Shown here in pieces: positions 23,224 through 31,371 of a stretch of 64,000 bases of DNA. The notes below the pieces were generated by a model. It saw nothing but the letters and a program-made list of their open reading frames with translations, had not been told where the DNA came from and searched no databases. The DNA is from Nocardioides caeni. Its GTDB lineage: Bacteria; Actinomycetota; Actinomycetes; Propionibacteriales; Nocardioidaceae. Each line of letters starts with the position of its first letter. The stretch's first letter is position 1. The stretch is taken from contig NZ_STGW01000002.1 in assembly GCF_004912195.1 (NCBI RefSeq), positions 40,301 to 104,300 of the forward strand, given 5' to 3'. The translations under genes were made by a program, and so were the position numbers.

Positions 23224-25530
23224 TCAGGCAATCCCCCCGGCTGTGAACCTCTCCCAGGCGCGGTGCGCGCCGAGCAGCTCGAGGAGCTCGGCGACCACCC
23301 CCGCGGGGTCGGTGCCGGTGACGACACCGGCCTCGTCGTCCGCGAGCCCGATCTCCGCCAGGGCCGACACCCCGTCGCCGCTCGCGCCGACGGCCTTGGC
23401 ATGGCGGAAGCACTCCTGCACGAGGAGCACCACCCGTGGATCGAGGCTGACCGCCGGCGCGGCGGCCTTGGTGTCGCGCACGGGAAGCGCGTCGGGGGCC
23501 GGGGGCGGGCTGCCCAGCATCAGGACCGCGTCGAACTCGACCGAGCGCGTTGCGCCGAAGGTGCGCTGGATCGGCGTCCCGTCACTCAGCTCACCGCAGT
23601 GCGCGGCAACGACGAGGGGGACGGCGCCGGCTGCGAACACCGCGTCGATCACCCCACTCAGACCGGCGAGCCCCTCGTCCGCCTCCTCCGCAACGACGAT
23701 CCCGACGGTGCGCCCCTCGGCCGACCACGTGCCCCCGAGCTGGGAGAGCGCCGCGCTGGGAGCGGGCTCGGCCAGCGGGACCGTCGGCTCGGGAGCAGTG
23801 AGCCCGAGCCCGGCAGCGACGCGCGCACAGAGCTCCGGGTCGACGTTGGCGAGTGCCTGCAGCTGTCGCTCCCGGATGGCCGTCTCGTAGCAGCGGGACA
23901 GCTCGAAGGTGTAGGCGAGCACGATGTGCTCCTGCTCGACCGGGGTCATGCTGACCCAGAACAGCCGGGCCTGGCTGAAGTGGTCGTCGAAGGAGGGCGG
24001 TGCACCTCGCTCCTTGACACCCGCGGCGACCGGCGCCGGGATGTCGACGAAGGCATGGTCCCGTGTGGCACTGCCCGCGAAGAACGGGCAACCCCCGTCC
24101 AGCGAGTTGGGCTTGTAGGGCGCCGCGCCGGCGTGCACGGCGTGCTGGTGGAAGCCGTCGCGGAACATGTCGTTGACCGGCACGTGCGGCCGGTTGATCG
24201 GGATCTGGTTGTGGTTCGGTCCGCCGAGGCGCAGCAGCTGCGTGTCGACGTACGAGAAGAGCCGCGCCTGCATCAGCGGGTCGTCCGTGACGTCGATGCC
24301 GGGCACCATGTTGCCGACGTGGAAGGCGACCTGCTCGGTCTCGGCGAAGTAGTTGGTGGGGTTCGCGGTGAGGGTGAGCAGTCCGACGGCCTGGACCGGC
24401 GCGAGCTCCTCGGGCACGAGCTTGGTCGGGTCGAGCAGGTCGATCCCTTCGAAGGTCTGCTCCGGGGTGTCCGGGAAGACCTGCATGCCCAGCTCCCACT
24501 GCGGGAACGCGCCGGACTCGATGGCGTCGGCGAGGTCGCGGCGATGGAAGTCGGGGTCCACCCCGCCCAGCAGCTGCGCCTCCTCCCAAGTCAGCGAGTG
24601 GACGCCCAGCCTGGGCTTCCAGTGCAGCTTGACGAGGGCGGTCTCGCCCTGCGCGTTGACCGTCCGGAAGGTGTGGACGCCGAACCCCTCCATCATCCGG
24701 TAGGAGCGCGGAATGCCCCGGTCGGACATGTTCCACATCGTGTGGTGCTGGGCCTCGGTGTGCAGCGAGACGAAGTCCCAGAAGGTGTCGTGGGCGCTCT
24801 GCGCCTGCGGGATCTCCCGGTCCGGGTGCGGCTTGCCGGCGTGGATGACGTCGGGGAACTTGATGCCGTCCTGGATGAAGAAGACGGGGATGTTGTTGCC
24901 GACCAGGTCGAAGTTGCCCTCGGAGGTGTAGAACTTCGTCGCGAAGCCGCGGGTGTCGCGCACGGTGTCGGCAGAGCCGCGGGAGCCGAGCACCGTGGAG
25001 AAGCGCACGAACACCGGCGTCTCGACGTGGCGGGCGAGGAACGCCGCCTTGCAGACCGGCTTCGCGTTGCCGTAGCCGACGAACACCCCGTGCGCCCCCG
25101 CCCCGCGGGCGTGGACGACGCGCTCAGGGATCCGCTCGTGGTCGAAGTGGGTGATCTTCTCCCGCAGGTGGTGGTCTTGGAGAAGGGTCGGCCCGCGCTC
25201 GCCGGCCTTGAGCGAGTGGTCGGAGTCCTGCAGCCGCGCTCCGGTCGACGTGGTGAGGTGGCGACCCTGCTGCGCGACGTCTGCGGGGGTCACGAGCGTC
25301 TCCGCGCCCGTCGCCGTACGACGCTCCGGGCCGCGCTGGTCGAGCTTCGGCGGGAACGGATCGCTAGGCTTCACCGGCTCATCGACCGGTGGCGTCCTCG
25401 ACGCCGGGGCGCCGGGGATGCGTCCCCCGCCGGACGCCTCGACCCACGCCATCGCCACCTCCGCCGCTTGCGTGACCGTCCCCTTCACGGCCTTCCTGAT
25501 CACTCGTGCCGCCTTGCTTGCATCAGCCAT
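23224..25530 (-). CDS. katE: Large-subunit catalase with C-terminal DJ-1/PfpI-like domain (HPII type)
   Basis: A 768-residue clade 2 catalase. The catalytic His is in RVVHARGAGAHGVFVGY, the catalytic Asn in VGNNIPVFFIQDGIKFPD, and the haem-ligand Tyr in RLFSYVDTQLLRLGGPN. After about residue 600 a flavodoxin/DJ-1-like domain follows (TVGIVVAEEADEGLAG), as in E. coli HPII. The N-terminus has Ala/Lys-rich sequence. It breaks down high levels of hydrogen peroxide in the cytosol. GGAGGCAGCA before the ATG is a good ribosome site. A zinc alcohol dehydrogenase follows downstream on the same strand? No: that gene lies upstream, 66 bases away, and may share a transcript. Confidence 0.97.
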   Translation of the reverse strand: MADASKAARVIRKAVKGTVTQAAEVAMAWVEASGGGRIPGAPASRTPPVDEPVKPSDPFPPKLDQRGPERRTATGAETLVTPADVAQQGRHLTTSTGARLQDSDHSLKAGERGPTLLQDHHLREKITHFDHERIPERVVHARGAGAHGVFVGYGNAKPVCKAAFLARHVETPVFVRFSTVLGSRGSADTVRDTRGFATKFYTSEGNFDLVGNNIPVFFIQDGIKFPDVIHAGKPHPDREIPQAQSAHDTFWDFVSLHTEAQHHTMWNMSDRGIPRSYRMMEGFGVHTFRTVNAQGETALVKLHWKPRLGVHSLTWEEAQLLGGVDPDFHRRDLADAIESGAFPQWELGMQVFPDTPEQTFEGIDLLDPTKLVPEELAPVQAVGLLTLTANPTNYFAETEQVAFHVGNMVPGIDVTDDPLMQARLFSYVDTQLLRLGGPNHNQIPINRPHVPVNDMFRDGFHQHAVHAGAAPYKPNSLDGGCPFFAGSATRDHAFVDIPAPVAAGVKERGAPPSFDDHFSQARLFWVSMTPVEQEHIVLAYTFELSRCYETAIRERQLQALANVDPELCARVAAGLGLTAPEPTVPLAEPAPSAALSQLGGTWSAEGRTVGIVVAEEADEGLAGLSGVIDAVFAAGAVPLVVAAHCGELSDGTPIQRTFGATRSVEFDAVLMLGSPPPAPDALPVRDTKAAAPAVSLDPRVVLLVQECFRHAKAVGASGDGVSALAEIGLADDEAGVVTGTDPAGVVAELLELLGAHRAWERFTAGGIA

Positions 25531-25596
25531 TGCTGCCTCCTCGAATAGGTGCTGCCGATATCCGTCCGCCCTCGGGCCGACGCGTTGAAGTGACCA

Positions 25597-26778
25597 TCAC
25601 GGCGTGAAGACGACCTTGACCATGCCGTCCTCCTTGGCCCGGAACTTCGCGTAGGCGTTGGGGGCCTCCTCCAGCGGGAGCCGGTGGGTGGCGAAGTCCT
25701 CCGTGCCGAGCGGGTCCGTGTCGTCGAGCACGAGCGGCAGGATCTCCTCGGACCATCGACGGACGTTGGCCTGGCCCATCCGGATCTGGACCTGCTTGTC
25801 GAACATCTGCATGAGCGGCAGCGGACTGGTGGCGCCGCCGTAGACGCCGACGACGGAGACCGTCCCGCCGCGGCGCACCGCGTCGATGGACCCGGTCAGG
25901 GCTGCCAGGCGGTCGATCCCGACGTTGAGCATCAACTTCTCCGCGGCGGCGTCCGGCAGCAGGCCGACGGCCTTGATGACCTTCTCCGCCACCGGGTTGC
26001 CGTGTGCCTCCATCCCGACGGCGTCGATGACGGCGTCGGCGCCGCGGCCGGAGGTGCGGTCGCGGACCTCGTTGCCGAGGTCGTCGACGGCGTCGATGTC
26101 GACGGTCTCGGCGCCCCGGGCCCGCATCCGCTCCAGCCGCTCGGGCACCCGATCGGCGACGATCACCCGGCGGCCTTCGTGCAGGGCGATCCGGGCGGCC
26201 ATGTCCCCGATCGGCCCCGCGCCCATCACCAGGAGCACGTCGTCGTCAGAGACATCGGCGTACCGAACCGCCTGGTAGGCGGTGGGCAGCACGTCGGAGA
26301 GGTAGACGAACCGGTCATCGGAGGGCCCCTCGGGCACCTTGATCGGCAGGAAGTCCGCGAACTGCACACGCAGGTACTCCGCCTGCCCTCCCGGCTCGGC
26401 GCCGTAGAGCTTGCTGTAGCCGAGCAGGCTCGCACCGGTGCCGTAGTCGCGGTTCTGGGTCGTCTCACACTGGCTGTGAAGTCCTTGGCCGCACATCCAG
26501 CACTCGCCGCAGCTGATGTTGAAGGGCACGACCACGCGACCGCCGGGGGCGAGGTCGGTGACGGCCGAGCCGACCTCCTCGACGATGCCCATCGGCTCGT
26601 GACCGACGATGTCCCCGGGGGTCATGAAGGGGGCCAAGGGTTCGTAGAGGTGCAGGTCGGAGCCGCACAAGCCGGTGGTGGTGACCCGGATGATGGCATC
26701 CGTCGGCTCGATGATCGTCGGATCCGGCACGTCTTCGACGCGGATGTCGCGGGGGCCCTGCCAAGTGACTGCTCGCAT
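25597..26778 (-). CDS. Zinc-dependent alcohol/formaldehyde dehydrogenase-like protein
   Basis: A 393-residue medium-chain dehydrogenase. Catalytic zinc ligands are in GLCGSDLHLYE and the GHEPMG motif; the structural zinc cluster is CGECWMCGQGLHSQC; the NAD site is VMGAGPIGDMAA. The long loop GTGASLLGYSKLYG is typical of the glutathione-independent formaldehyde dehydrogenase-like group. Its true substrate is unknown. I start at MRAVTWQGPRDIRVEDV, where the family begins; the frame is open further upstream but lacks similarity. TACGGG lies six bases before the ATG, a weak leaderless-type -10. katE lies 66 bases downstream on the same strand, so peroxide/aldehyde stress may link them. Confidence 0.9.
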   Translation of the reverse strand: MRAVTWQGPRDIRVEDVPDPTIIEPTDAIIRVTTTGLCGSDLHLYEPLAPFMTPGDIVGHEPMGIVEEVGSAVTDLAPGGRVVVPFNISCGECWMCGQGLHSQCETTQNRDYGTGASLLGYSKLYGAEPGGQAEYLRVQFADFLPIKVPEGPSDDRFVYLSDVLPTAYQAVRYADVSDDDVLLVMGAGPIGDMAARIALHEGRRVIVADRVPERLERMRARGAETVDIDAVDDLGNEVRDRTSGRGADAVIDAVGMEAHGNPVAEKVIKAVGLLPDAAAEKLMLNVGIDRLAALTGSIDAVRRGGTVSVVGVYGGATSPLPLMQMFDKQVQIRMGQANVRRWSEEILPLVLDDTDPLGTEDFATHRLPLEEAPNAYAKFRAKEDGMVKVVFTP

Positions 26779-26833
26779 GCGGGACCCGTACCCGCACCAC
26801 CCGGAACCCAGCCGGAGCCGGGCGAGATCCGGG

Positions 26834-27325
26834 TCAGAGCGTCGGCATCGCGCGCAGCCGGTCGAGCAGCCGGGCGCAGGCGGCCGCGGTGGTCTGCTCC
26901 AGGACGCTGGGCGGGTCGCCCTCGAACAGGTGCCGGGTGACATCGATGCGATCCTCGACGCAGGTGGCGATGAAGACCGTCCCCGGGGGCTCACCCTCCT
27001 CCTCGCCGGGGCCTCCGACCCCTGTGACCGCGACGGACGCTCGGGATCCGAGCAGCGCGTTCACGCCGCGGGGCATCTCCTCGGCGCAGGAGGCGGTGAC
27101 GACGGGACCTTCGGCGACGCCGAGGACCTGGAACTTCACCTCGCTCATGTAGGAGACGACGCCACCGGCGAACCACGAGGCCGCGCCCTCACCCCGCGCC
27201 AGCGCGCTGGCGATGGCACCGGCGGTCAGGGACTCGGCACAGGCGACGGTGAGGGACCGCTCCGCGGCGATCGAAGCGATCTGCTCGACCACGTCGCCGA
27301 CCACTGCGTCCTGCTGCACGACCAC
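26834..27325 (-). CDS. CinA C-terminal-type nicotinamide-nucleotide amidase
   Basis: A 163-residue stand-alone CinA C-terminal domain (PncC type). CAESLTAGAIASAL is the catalytic Ser/Thr region and VTGVGGPGEEEGEPPGTVF the second conserved block; SYMSEVKFQVLGV lies between. The enzyme deamidates NMN to nicotinate mononucleotide, recycling the product of DNA ligase. It begins two bases after the nadE stop, so it is in an operon with NAD synthetase, a sensible pairing because the product returns to the NadD-NadE route. nadD lies 3 kb away. Confidence 0.92.
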   Translation of the reverse strand: MVVQQDAVVGDVVEQIASIAAERSLTVACAESLTAGAIASALARGEGAASWFAGGVVSYMSEVKFQVLGVAEGPVVTASCAEEMPRGVNALLGSRASVAVTGVGGPGEEEGEPPGTVFIATCVEDRIDVTRHLFEGDPPSVLEQTTAAACARLLDRLRAMPTL

Positions 27326-27327
27326 GC

Positions 27328-28164
27328 TCAGGGCCCCGGCGGGAGCCGGCGTTTGTGCGCCGTGCGTCGATAGGCGTCCTCGATCGCCGTCCTGGCGCGC
27401 TCGCCGACCTCGTCACCCACCAGGTAGGCATCGATCTCGGCATAGGTCACGCCGTAGGCGACTTCGTCCGGCAGGGCGGGGCGCAGGTCCTCCAGGTCCG
27501 CCGTGGGCACCTTCTCCACCAGGTGGGCGGGAGCGCCCAGCTCACGCCCGAGGGCGAGCACGCGGGCCTTCGTGAGCCCCAGGAGGGGGCCGACGTCGAA
27601 GGCACCGTCGCCGTACTTGGTGAAGAAGCCCATCACCGCCTCTGATGCCTGATCCGTGCCGACGACGAGGCTGCCGAGCCGGCCGGCGACGGCGTACTGC
27701 GCCGCCATCCGCTGGCGCGCCTTGATGTTGCCCTTGACGAAGTCGGCGAGCTCGACCGTGACGTCGCCGGTGTTGATCGCAGCGTGCAGCGCATCGACAG
27801 CGGGCTTGATGTCGATGGTCACCGTCGTCGTGGGACCGATGAACGCCACCGCCGCCGCGGCGTCGACCTCGTCGCGCTGGACGCCGTAGGGCAGCCGCAC
27901 CGCTGTGAAGGATCGGCCGAGCCGGTCGCAGGCGATGCTGGCGAGCCGGCCTGCGACCGTGGAGTCGACACCCCCGCTGATCCCCAGGACGTATCCGGCG
28001 GCGCCGGACCGCTCGAGATAGTCGGCCAGGAAGTCGATTCGCCGCTCGACCTCCGTGGTCGCGTCGAACTCGTCAGCGACCCCGAGCGCGGCGCGGACGG
28101 TCGTCTGGTCGACGATCTCCTGCTCGGTCGACTCACGCACCTGACGCACGTCGACCTCACTCAC
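27328..28164 (-). CDS. nadE: Ammonia-dependent NAD synthetase
   Basis: A 278-residue NadE. The PP-loop is GISGGVDSTVAGRL near residue 54; GNIKARQRMAAQYAVAG and VVGTDQASEAVMGFFTKYGDGAFDV are the conserved ATP and deamido-NAD binding parts. No glutaminase domain is present, so ammonia is the expected nitrogen donor. The GTG start (VSEVDVRQVRE) overlaps the end of the upstream hypothetical gene by eight bases (GTGAGTGA), which suggests coupling. The longer upstream frame overlaps that gene and looks unrelated. Confidence 0.96.
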   Translation of the reverse strand: MSEVDVRQVRESTEQEIVDQTTVRAALGVADEFDATTEVERRIDFLADYLERSGAAGYVLGISGGVDSTVAGRLASIACDRLGRSFTAVRLPYGVQRDEVDAAAAVAFIGPTTTVTIDIKPAVDALHAAINTGDVTVELADFVKGNIKARQRMAAQYAVAGRLGSLVVGTDQASEAVMGFFTKYGDGAFDVGPLLGLTKARVLALGRELGAPAHLVEKVPTADLEDLRPALPDEVAYGVTYAEIDAYLVGDEVGERARTAIEDAYRRTAHKRRLPPGP

Positions 28165-28555
28165 GCGTGGGGTCGACGGCCTCGGCGATGTCGGCCGGCG
28201 TGGCGTCGACGGCGGTGGTGTCCGCGGCGGCGTCGATCCCGGTGACGGGCTTCGGCGCCGGCCGGCGCTTCTTAGGCTTCGCGACCGGCGCGGGGTCGAG
28301 GCCGAGCTCCTCGGTGACGTTGACCGGCTGCTCGGGGTCGACGGCGACCGCGGTCTCGGTCGGGGGCGGCGCCGTCGATGTCGGGGCCGGTTGTCCCGTC
28401 TCGGGACGCCCGCCGGCGAGCGATCCGACGACGCCCGTGATCCGGTCGGCCGCGGTCTTCGCCAGCCCCACGGCCGCACCGGTGGCGGCCGCCGGGACCT
28501 TGAGGGTCTCCCCGGCGAGGTGCTTGATCTTGTCGAGCGTGGTGGTGTGGGTCAC
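28157..28555 (-). CDS. Hypothetical Ala/Pro-rich protein upstream of nadE
   Basis: A 132-residue protein I do not recognise. The first 45 residues could form an amphipathic or membrane-associated helix (HLAGETLKVPAAATGAAVGLAKT), followed by a Pro/Thr-rich linker and a patch of basic residues (KPKKRRPAPKP). GTG start with AAGGGA about nine bases before it. Its stop overlaps the nadE start. It has no Cys and low complexity towards the end, so homology searches may be misleading. Confidence 0.6.
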   Translation of the reverse strand: MTHTTTLDKIKHLAGETLKVPAAATGAAVGLAKTAADRITGVVGSLAGGRPETGQPAPTSTAPPPTETAVAVDPEQPVNVTEELGLDPAPVAKPKKRRPAPKPVTGIDAAADTTAVDATPADIAEAVDPTRE

Positions 28556-28594
28556 AGGTGTCTTTCCCTTCGTGATGGCGGACGGTCGCGCGGA

Positions 28595-28819
28595 TCAGGG
28601 GGTGTCGTCGGCGGGGGCGTCGTCCGAGGGATCGTCCTCGGAGGACAACCCCGGCTTCTTCTCCGTGAGAAGGCCGTCGACGGTCTCGCCGTCGGGGAGG
28701 CCCTCGGCCAGCGGGTTGTCGTCACTGGGCACCAGCTCGTCGGGCAGCTGGTCGTCGGAGATCCCGACCGCGCTCTCACGCTCGCCGGCCTGCTGGCTGT
28801 CATCCGTGCCATTGCTCAT
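28595..28819 (-). CDS. Small acidic hypothetical protein
   Basis: A 74-residue, very acidic protein (many Asp and Glu, only a few basic residues) with no Cys, no hydrophobic segment and disordered-looking composition; it contains ISDDQLPDELVPSDDNPLAE. No function is recognised. It starts at ATG 28819; TACCGG lies six bases before it. It lies 39 bases upstream of the Ala/Pro-rich hypothetical gene on the same strand, so the two small proteins and nadE may form a transcript. Confidence 0.6.
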   Translation of the reverse strand: MSNGTDDSQQAGERESAVGISDDQLPDELVPSDDNPLAEGLPDGETVDGLLTEKKPGLSSEDDPSDDAPADDTP

Positions 28820-28879
28820 GGCCCACCGGTACCCGCCAGCCGCGAGCCAGACCGGGGTGTCGATCGGCATCGGGAAACG

Positions 28880-28914
28880 ACGAAGGTCGACCTCCAGCGG
28901 AGATCGACCTTCGT
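28880..28914 (-). terminator. Hairpin downstream of tRNA-Ala
   Basis: ACGAAGGTCGA (28880-28890) pairs perfectly with TCGACCTTCGT (28904-28914); the 13-base loop can pair further through CTCC/GGAG. It lies 12 bases beyond the tRNA 3' end. The T-run is short, so termination strength is uncertain. Confidence 0.6.
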
Positions 28915-28926
28915 CCCATTCCTCGG

Positions 28927-28999
28927 TGGAGCTGAGGGGACTCGAACCCCTGACCCTCTGCATGCCATGCAGATGCGCTACCAGCTGCGCCACAGCCCC
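28927..28999 (-). tRNA. tRNA-Ala (anticodon GGC)
   Basis: Read on the minus strand, the 73 bases begin GGGGCTGTGGCGCAGCTGG and fold into a full cloverleaf: acceptor stem GGGGCTG with CAGCTCC, anticodon stem TCTGC/GCAGA with loop ATGGCAT (anticodon GGC, reading GCC and GCT), and T-arm GGTTCGAGTCCCC. The discriminator is A, and no CCA is encoded. The T-arm and the G-T pair of the acceptor stem fit tRNA-Ala. It lies between the small acidic protein and the histidine phosphatase gene. Confidence 0.97.
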
Positions 29000-29042
29000 A
29001 TTCACTTGTGCGACCTGCCGAAGCGGGCCAACTCGCGAAATA

Positions 29043-29678
29043 TTAGCCAACCGCGTCCGGCAAGGTGAAATCGGGGGGCAGGTTGTAGGCCGACAGGGCC
29101 CACTCCCCCGTCTCCCGCTGCTCGAGGACGACCCGGCCACAGTTGCCGAGGGCCCGGAAGTCGCGGGCCTGGGCCAGCGGCCAGCCGAGGAAGTGCACCA
29201 GGCCGGTGCGGGGCGCGGCTCCGTGGGACACCGCGACCCCGGTCTCGCCCGGCGCGAGCACCGCGGCGAGCTCGCGCACGGCGGCGGCATAGCGCTCGGC
29301 CACCGCGAGCGGCGTCTCTGCCCCCGGGATGCCCTCCCACTCCCCGCGCCGGAAGCGCGCGAACGCGTCGGCGTCCCGGGAGGCGAGCTCGGCATGGGTC
29401 AGGCCCTGGAAGTCGCCGAGGGCGAACTCCCGCAGCCTCTCGTCGTACGTCGGGACGAGACCGCACTCCTTGGCGACCTCGTCCGCGGTGACCCGGGCAC
29501 GGCTCAGGTCGCTCGACCACACCACTGCGGGGTGCAGCGCCGCGACGGCCGGGGCGACGGCCCGCGCCTGCTCCAGGCCGACCTCGTCGAGCTCGGTGTC
29601 GAGCTGCCCCTGGATGCGGTGCGCGGCGTTCCACGCCGTGCGGCCATGGCGCAGGAGGACGAGTCGGCGGGGGCTCAC
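29043..29678 (-). CDS. Histidine phosphatase family protein (phosphoglycerate-mutase-like)
   Basis: A 211-residue histidine phosphatase. The phospho-acceptor motif is LLRHGRTAWN near residue 10; the second His is in VAVSHGAAPR; SSDLSRARVTADEV and GDFQGLTHAEL are conserved. These enzymes remove phosphate from small metabolites; such genes next to rsfS are often called phosphoglycerate mutase without proof. The GTG start overlaps the rsfS stop as GTGA, indicating coupling with rsfS and nadD. A longer frame upstream overlaps rsfS and is rejected. Confidence 0.9.
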   Translation of the reverse strand: MSPRRLVLLRHGRTAWNAAHRIQGQLDTELDEVGLEQARAVAPAVAALHPAVVWSSDLSRARVTADEVAKECGLVPTYDERLREFALGDFQGLTHAELASRDADAFARFRRGEWEGIPGAETPLAVAERYAAAVRELAAVLAPGETGVAVSHGAAPRTGLVHFLGWPLAQARDFRALGNCGRVVLEQRETGEWALSAYNLPPDFTLPDAVG

Positions 29679-30067
29679 TCGGCCGGCGGGGGCGGCACCG
29701 GGCCGTGGATCTCGGCCGGGAGGTCGATCGTCGGGCAGTCGCGCCACAGGCGCTCGAGGGCATAGAACTCGCGCTCCTCGGAGTGCTGCACGTGGACGAC
29801 GAGGTCGCCGTAGTCGAGCAGCACCCAGCGTCCGTCGCGGTGCCCCTCGCGGCGGATCGGCTTGACGCCGAGCTCGCGGAGCTTGTCCTCGACCTCCTCG
29901 ACGATGGCGCGGACCTGGCGGTCGTTGGCGCCGGTAGCGAGGAGGAAGGCGTCGGTGATGGCCAACTGCTCGCTGACGTCGAAGGCCAGCTGGTCGGTGG
30001 CGAGCTTGTCGGCGGCGGCGAGGGCCGCGGCGCGGACCAGTTCGACGACGTGGTCGGTGGCAGTCAT
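29675..30067 (-). CDS. rsfS: Ribosomal silencing factor RsfS
   Basis: A 130-residue RsfS protein. The conserved core AFDVSEQLAITDAFLLATGANDRQVRAI, the GHRDGRWVLLDYGDLVVHVQHSEEREFYALERLW block and the acidic-Pro end are all present. RsfS binds ribosomal protein L14 and blocks joining of the 50S and 30S subunits in slow growth. GGAGA precedes the ATG closely. It lies in the usual nadD-rsfS-phosphatase order. Confidence 0.97.
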   Translation of the reverse strand: MTATDHVVELVRAAALAAADKLATDQLAFDVSEQLAITDAFLLATGANDRQVRAIVEEVEDKLRELGVKPIRREGHRDGRWVLLDYGDLVVHVQHSEEREFYALERLWRDCPTIDLPAEIHGPVPPPPAE

Positions 30068-30078
30068 GGGTCTCCGGG

Positions 30079-30717
30079 TCAGTGGGTGGGAGTCGGGTAG
30101 AGGCCGTGCTTGGTGATGTATTGCACGACCCCGTCGGGGACGAGGTACCAGACGGGCTGTTCGGCGCGCTGCCGCTCGCGGCAGTCGGTGGAGGAGATGG
30201 CCAGGGCCGGCACCTCCACCATGGTCACGCGGTCCTGCGGGATCCTGGCGAGGGTGTCAGGGTCCATGTCGGCCCCGGGACGGGTGCAGCCGACGAAGTG
30301 GGCCAGGTCGAAGACGTCGTCGGCGTCGCGCCAGCTGAAGATGTCGGTGAGCGCGTCGGCGCCGGTGATGAAGTAGAGATCGGCGTCCGGGCGTTCGGCA
30401 CGGAGGTCCCGCAGTGTGTCGATCGTGTAGGTCGGTCCGTCCCGGTCGATGTCCACCCGGCTCACCTTGAACCGCGGGTTCGCCGCGGTGGCGATCACCG
30501 TCATCAGGTAGCGGTGCTCGGCGGGCGACACCTCACGGTCGGCCTTCTGCCAGGGCTGTCCGGTGGGGACGAAGACGACCTCGTCGAGTCCGAACCAGCC
30601 CTGCACCTCCGACGCGGCCACGAGGTGTCCATGGTGGATGGGGTCGAACGTCCCGCCCATCACCCCGATCCGCGTGCGCCGGCCCGACGATGGCTCGACA
30701 GGAGCCGGCGACGTCAT
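30079..30717 (-). CDS. nadD: Nicotinate-nucleotide adenylyltransferase
   Basis: A 212-residue Nad[19 protein letters not shown] near residue 20 is the HIGH-like nucleotide-binding loop, and [10 protein letters not shown] near the C-terminus is the ISST-x-R motif that binds ATP phosphates. The enzyme makes deamido-NAD from nicotinate mononucleotide and ATP. It starts eight bases after a 54-residue membrane protein gene and is followed by rsfS; nadE and a PncC-type amidase are close by. Confidence 0.97.
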   Translation of the reverse strand: MTSPAPVEPSSGRRTRIGVMGGTFDPIHHGHLVAASEVQGWFGLDEVVFVPTGQPWQKADREVSPAEHRYLMTVIATAANPRFKVSRVDIDRDGPTYTIDTLRDLRAERPDADLYFITGADALTDIFSWRDADDVFDLAHFVGCTRPGADMDPDTLARIPQDRVTMVEVPALAISSTDCRERQRAEQPVWYLVPDGVVQYITKHGLYPTPTH

Positions 30718-30725
30718 CTCAGGAC

Positions 30726-30890
30726 TCAGCTGTGCTCACGCCCGCCGCCGAACCAGACGAGGGCCAGCAGCAGGAACAGGAGGAATCCCAACGCCACGCC
30801 GCCGATGACCCACGGGTTGACGGCGGCTTCGCCCGACTCCTCCGCGGCGCTGACGACGGCGAGGGCAGCGAGGTTGATCTGGCTGAGCAT
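30726..30890 (-). CDS. Small single-span membrane protein upstream of nadD
   Basis: A 54-residue protein: [20 protein letters not shown], then a strong membrane span ([21 protein letters not shown], two bases of it Gly-rich) and the short basic end GGGREHS. I do not know a function. The ATG at 30890 has TACGAT six bases before it (30897-30902), a leaderless-type promoter that would also drive nadD, whose ATG comes eight bases after this gene's stop. It is too short for usual length cut-offs but the signals are good. Confidence 0.7.
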   Translation of the reverse strand: MLSQINLAALAVVSAAEESGEAAVNPWVIGGVALGFLLFLLLALVWFGGGREHS

Positions 30891-30909
30891 GGCCGCATCG
30901 TATCCAACG

Positions 30910-31371
30910 TCAGTGGAGCGCGAAGTCGGCGCCCAGGAAGAGTGCGGTGAACCTGATCGTGCGGCCGACGAAGACCGTGGGGATGAACGCCCACATCGGC
31001 ATCCGCAGCAGCCCGGCGACGACGGCCATCACCAGCAGCGGCGGGATGCCGACGGAGGAGGCCAGGAAGATGATGGCGATGCCGTACCAGGGCCGCCCCT
31101 GCATCCGCTCGGTCCAGCGCTCGTAGCCCGCCTTGACCTTGGGATTGGACAGCTTCTTCTGCGCCCAGGCGGAGGCCGAGCCGCGCCGCGCCGCCTCGTA
31201 CCAGATGATCTTGCCGACCGTTGCCCCCGCGCCGGCGGCGATGCCGAGAGCGAGGGCCTCGGAGGTGGAGCGCTCCACCGTGCCGGCACCGACGATGTAG
31301 ACCTCGATGGGCAGGAAGGGCAGCAGGGCCGACGCGATGCTGAAGGCGAACGTCGTCAGCCACAGGATCAT
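30910..31371 (-). CDS. YqaA/VTT-like membrane protein
   Basis: A 153-residue integral membrane protein of the small DedA/VTT-related YqaA kind: hydrophobic spans at about 2-30 and 105-150, the GAGATVGKIIWYEAARRG motif in the middle and VFVGRTIRFTALF near the C-terminus. Relatives take part in membrane lipid or small-molecule traffic, without a firm role. Its ATG overlaps the stop of the CDP-alcohol phosphatidyltransferase gene by four bases, which suggests the two act on the same membrane process. Confidence 0.82.
   Translation of the reverse strand: MILWLTTFAFSIASALLPFLPIEVYIVGAGTVERSTSEALALGIAAGAGATVGKIIWYEAARRGSASAWAQKKLSNPKVKAGYERWTERMQGRPWYGIAIIFLASSVGIPPLLVMAVVAGLLRMPMWAFIPTVFVGRTIRFTALFLGADFALH

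Noticed and set aside
28157..28479. N-terminal extension of NAD synthetase by about 105 residues
   Set aside because: The extension is a shadow frame of the upstream hypothetical gene; the family begins near the GTG at 28164.
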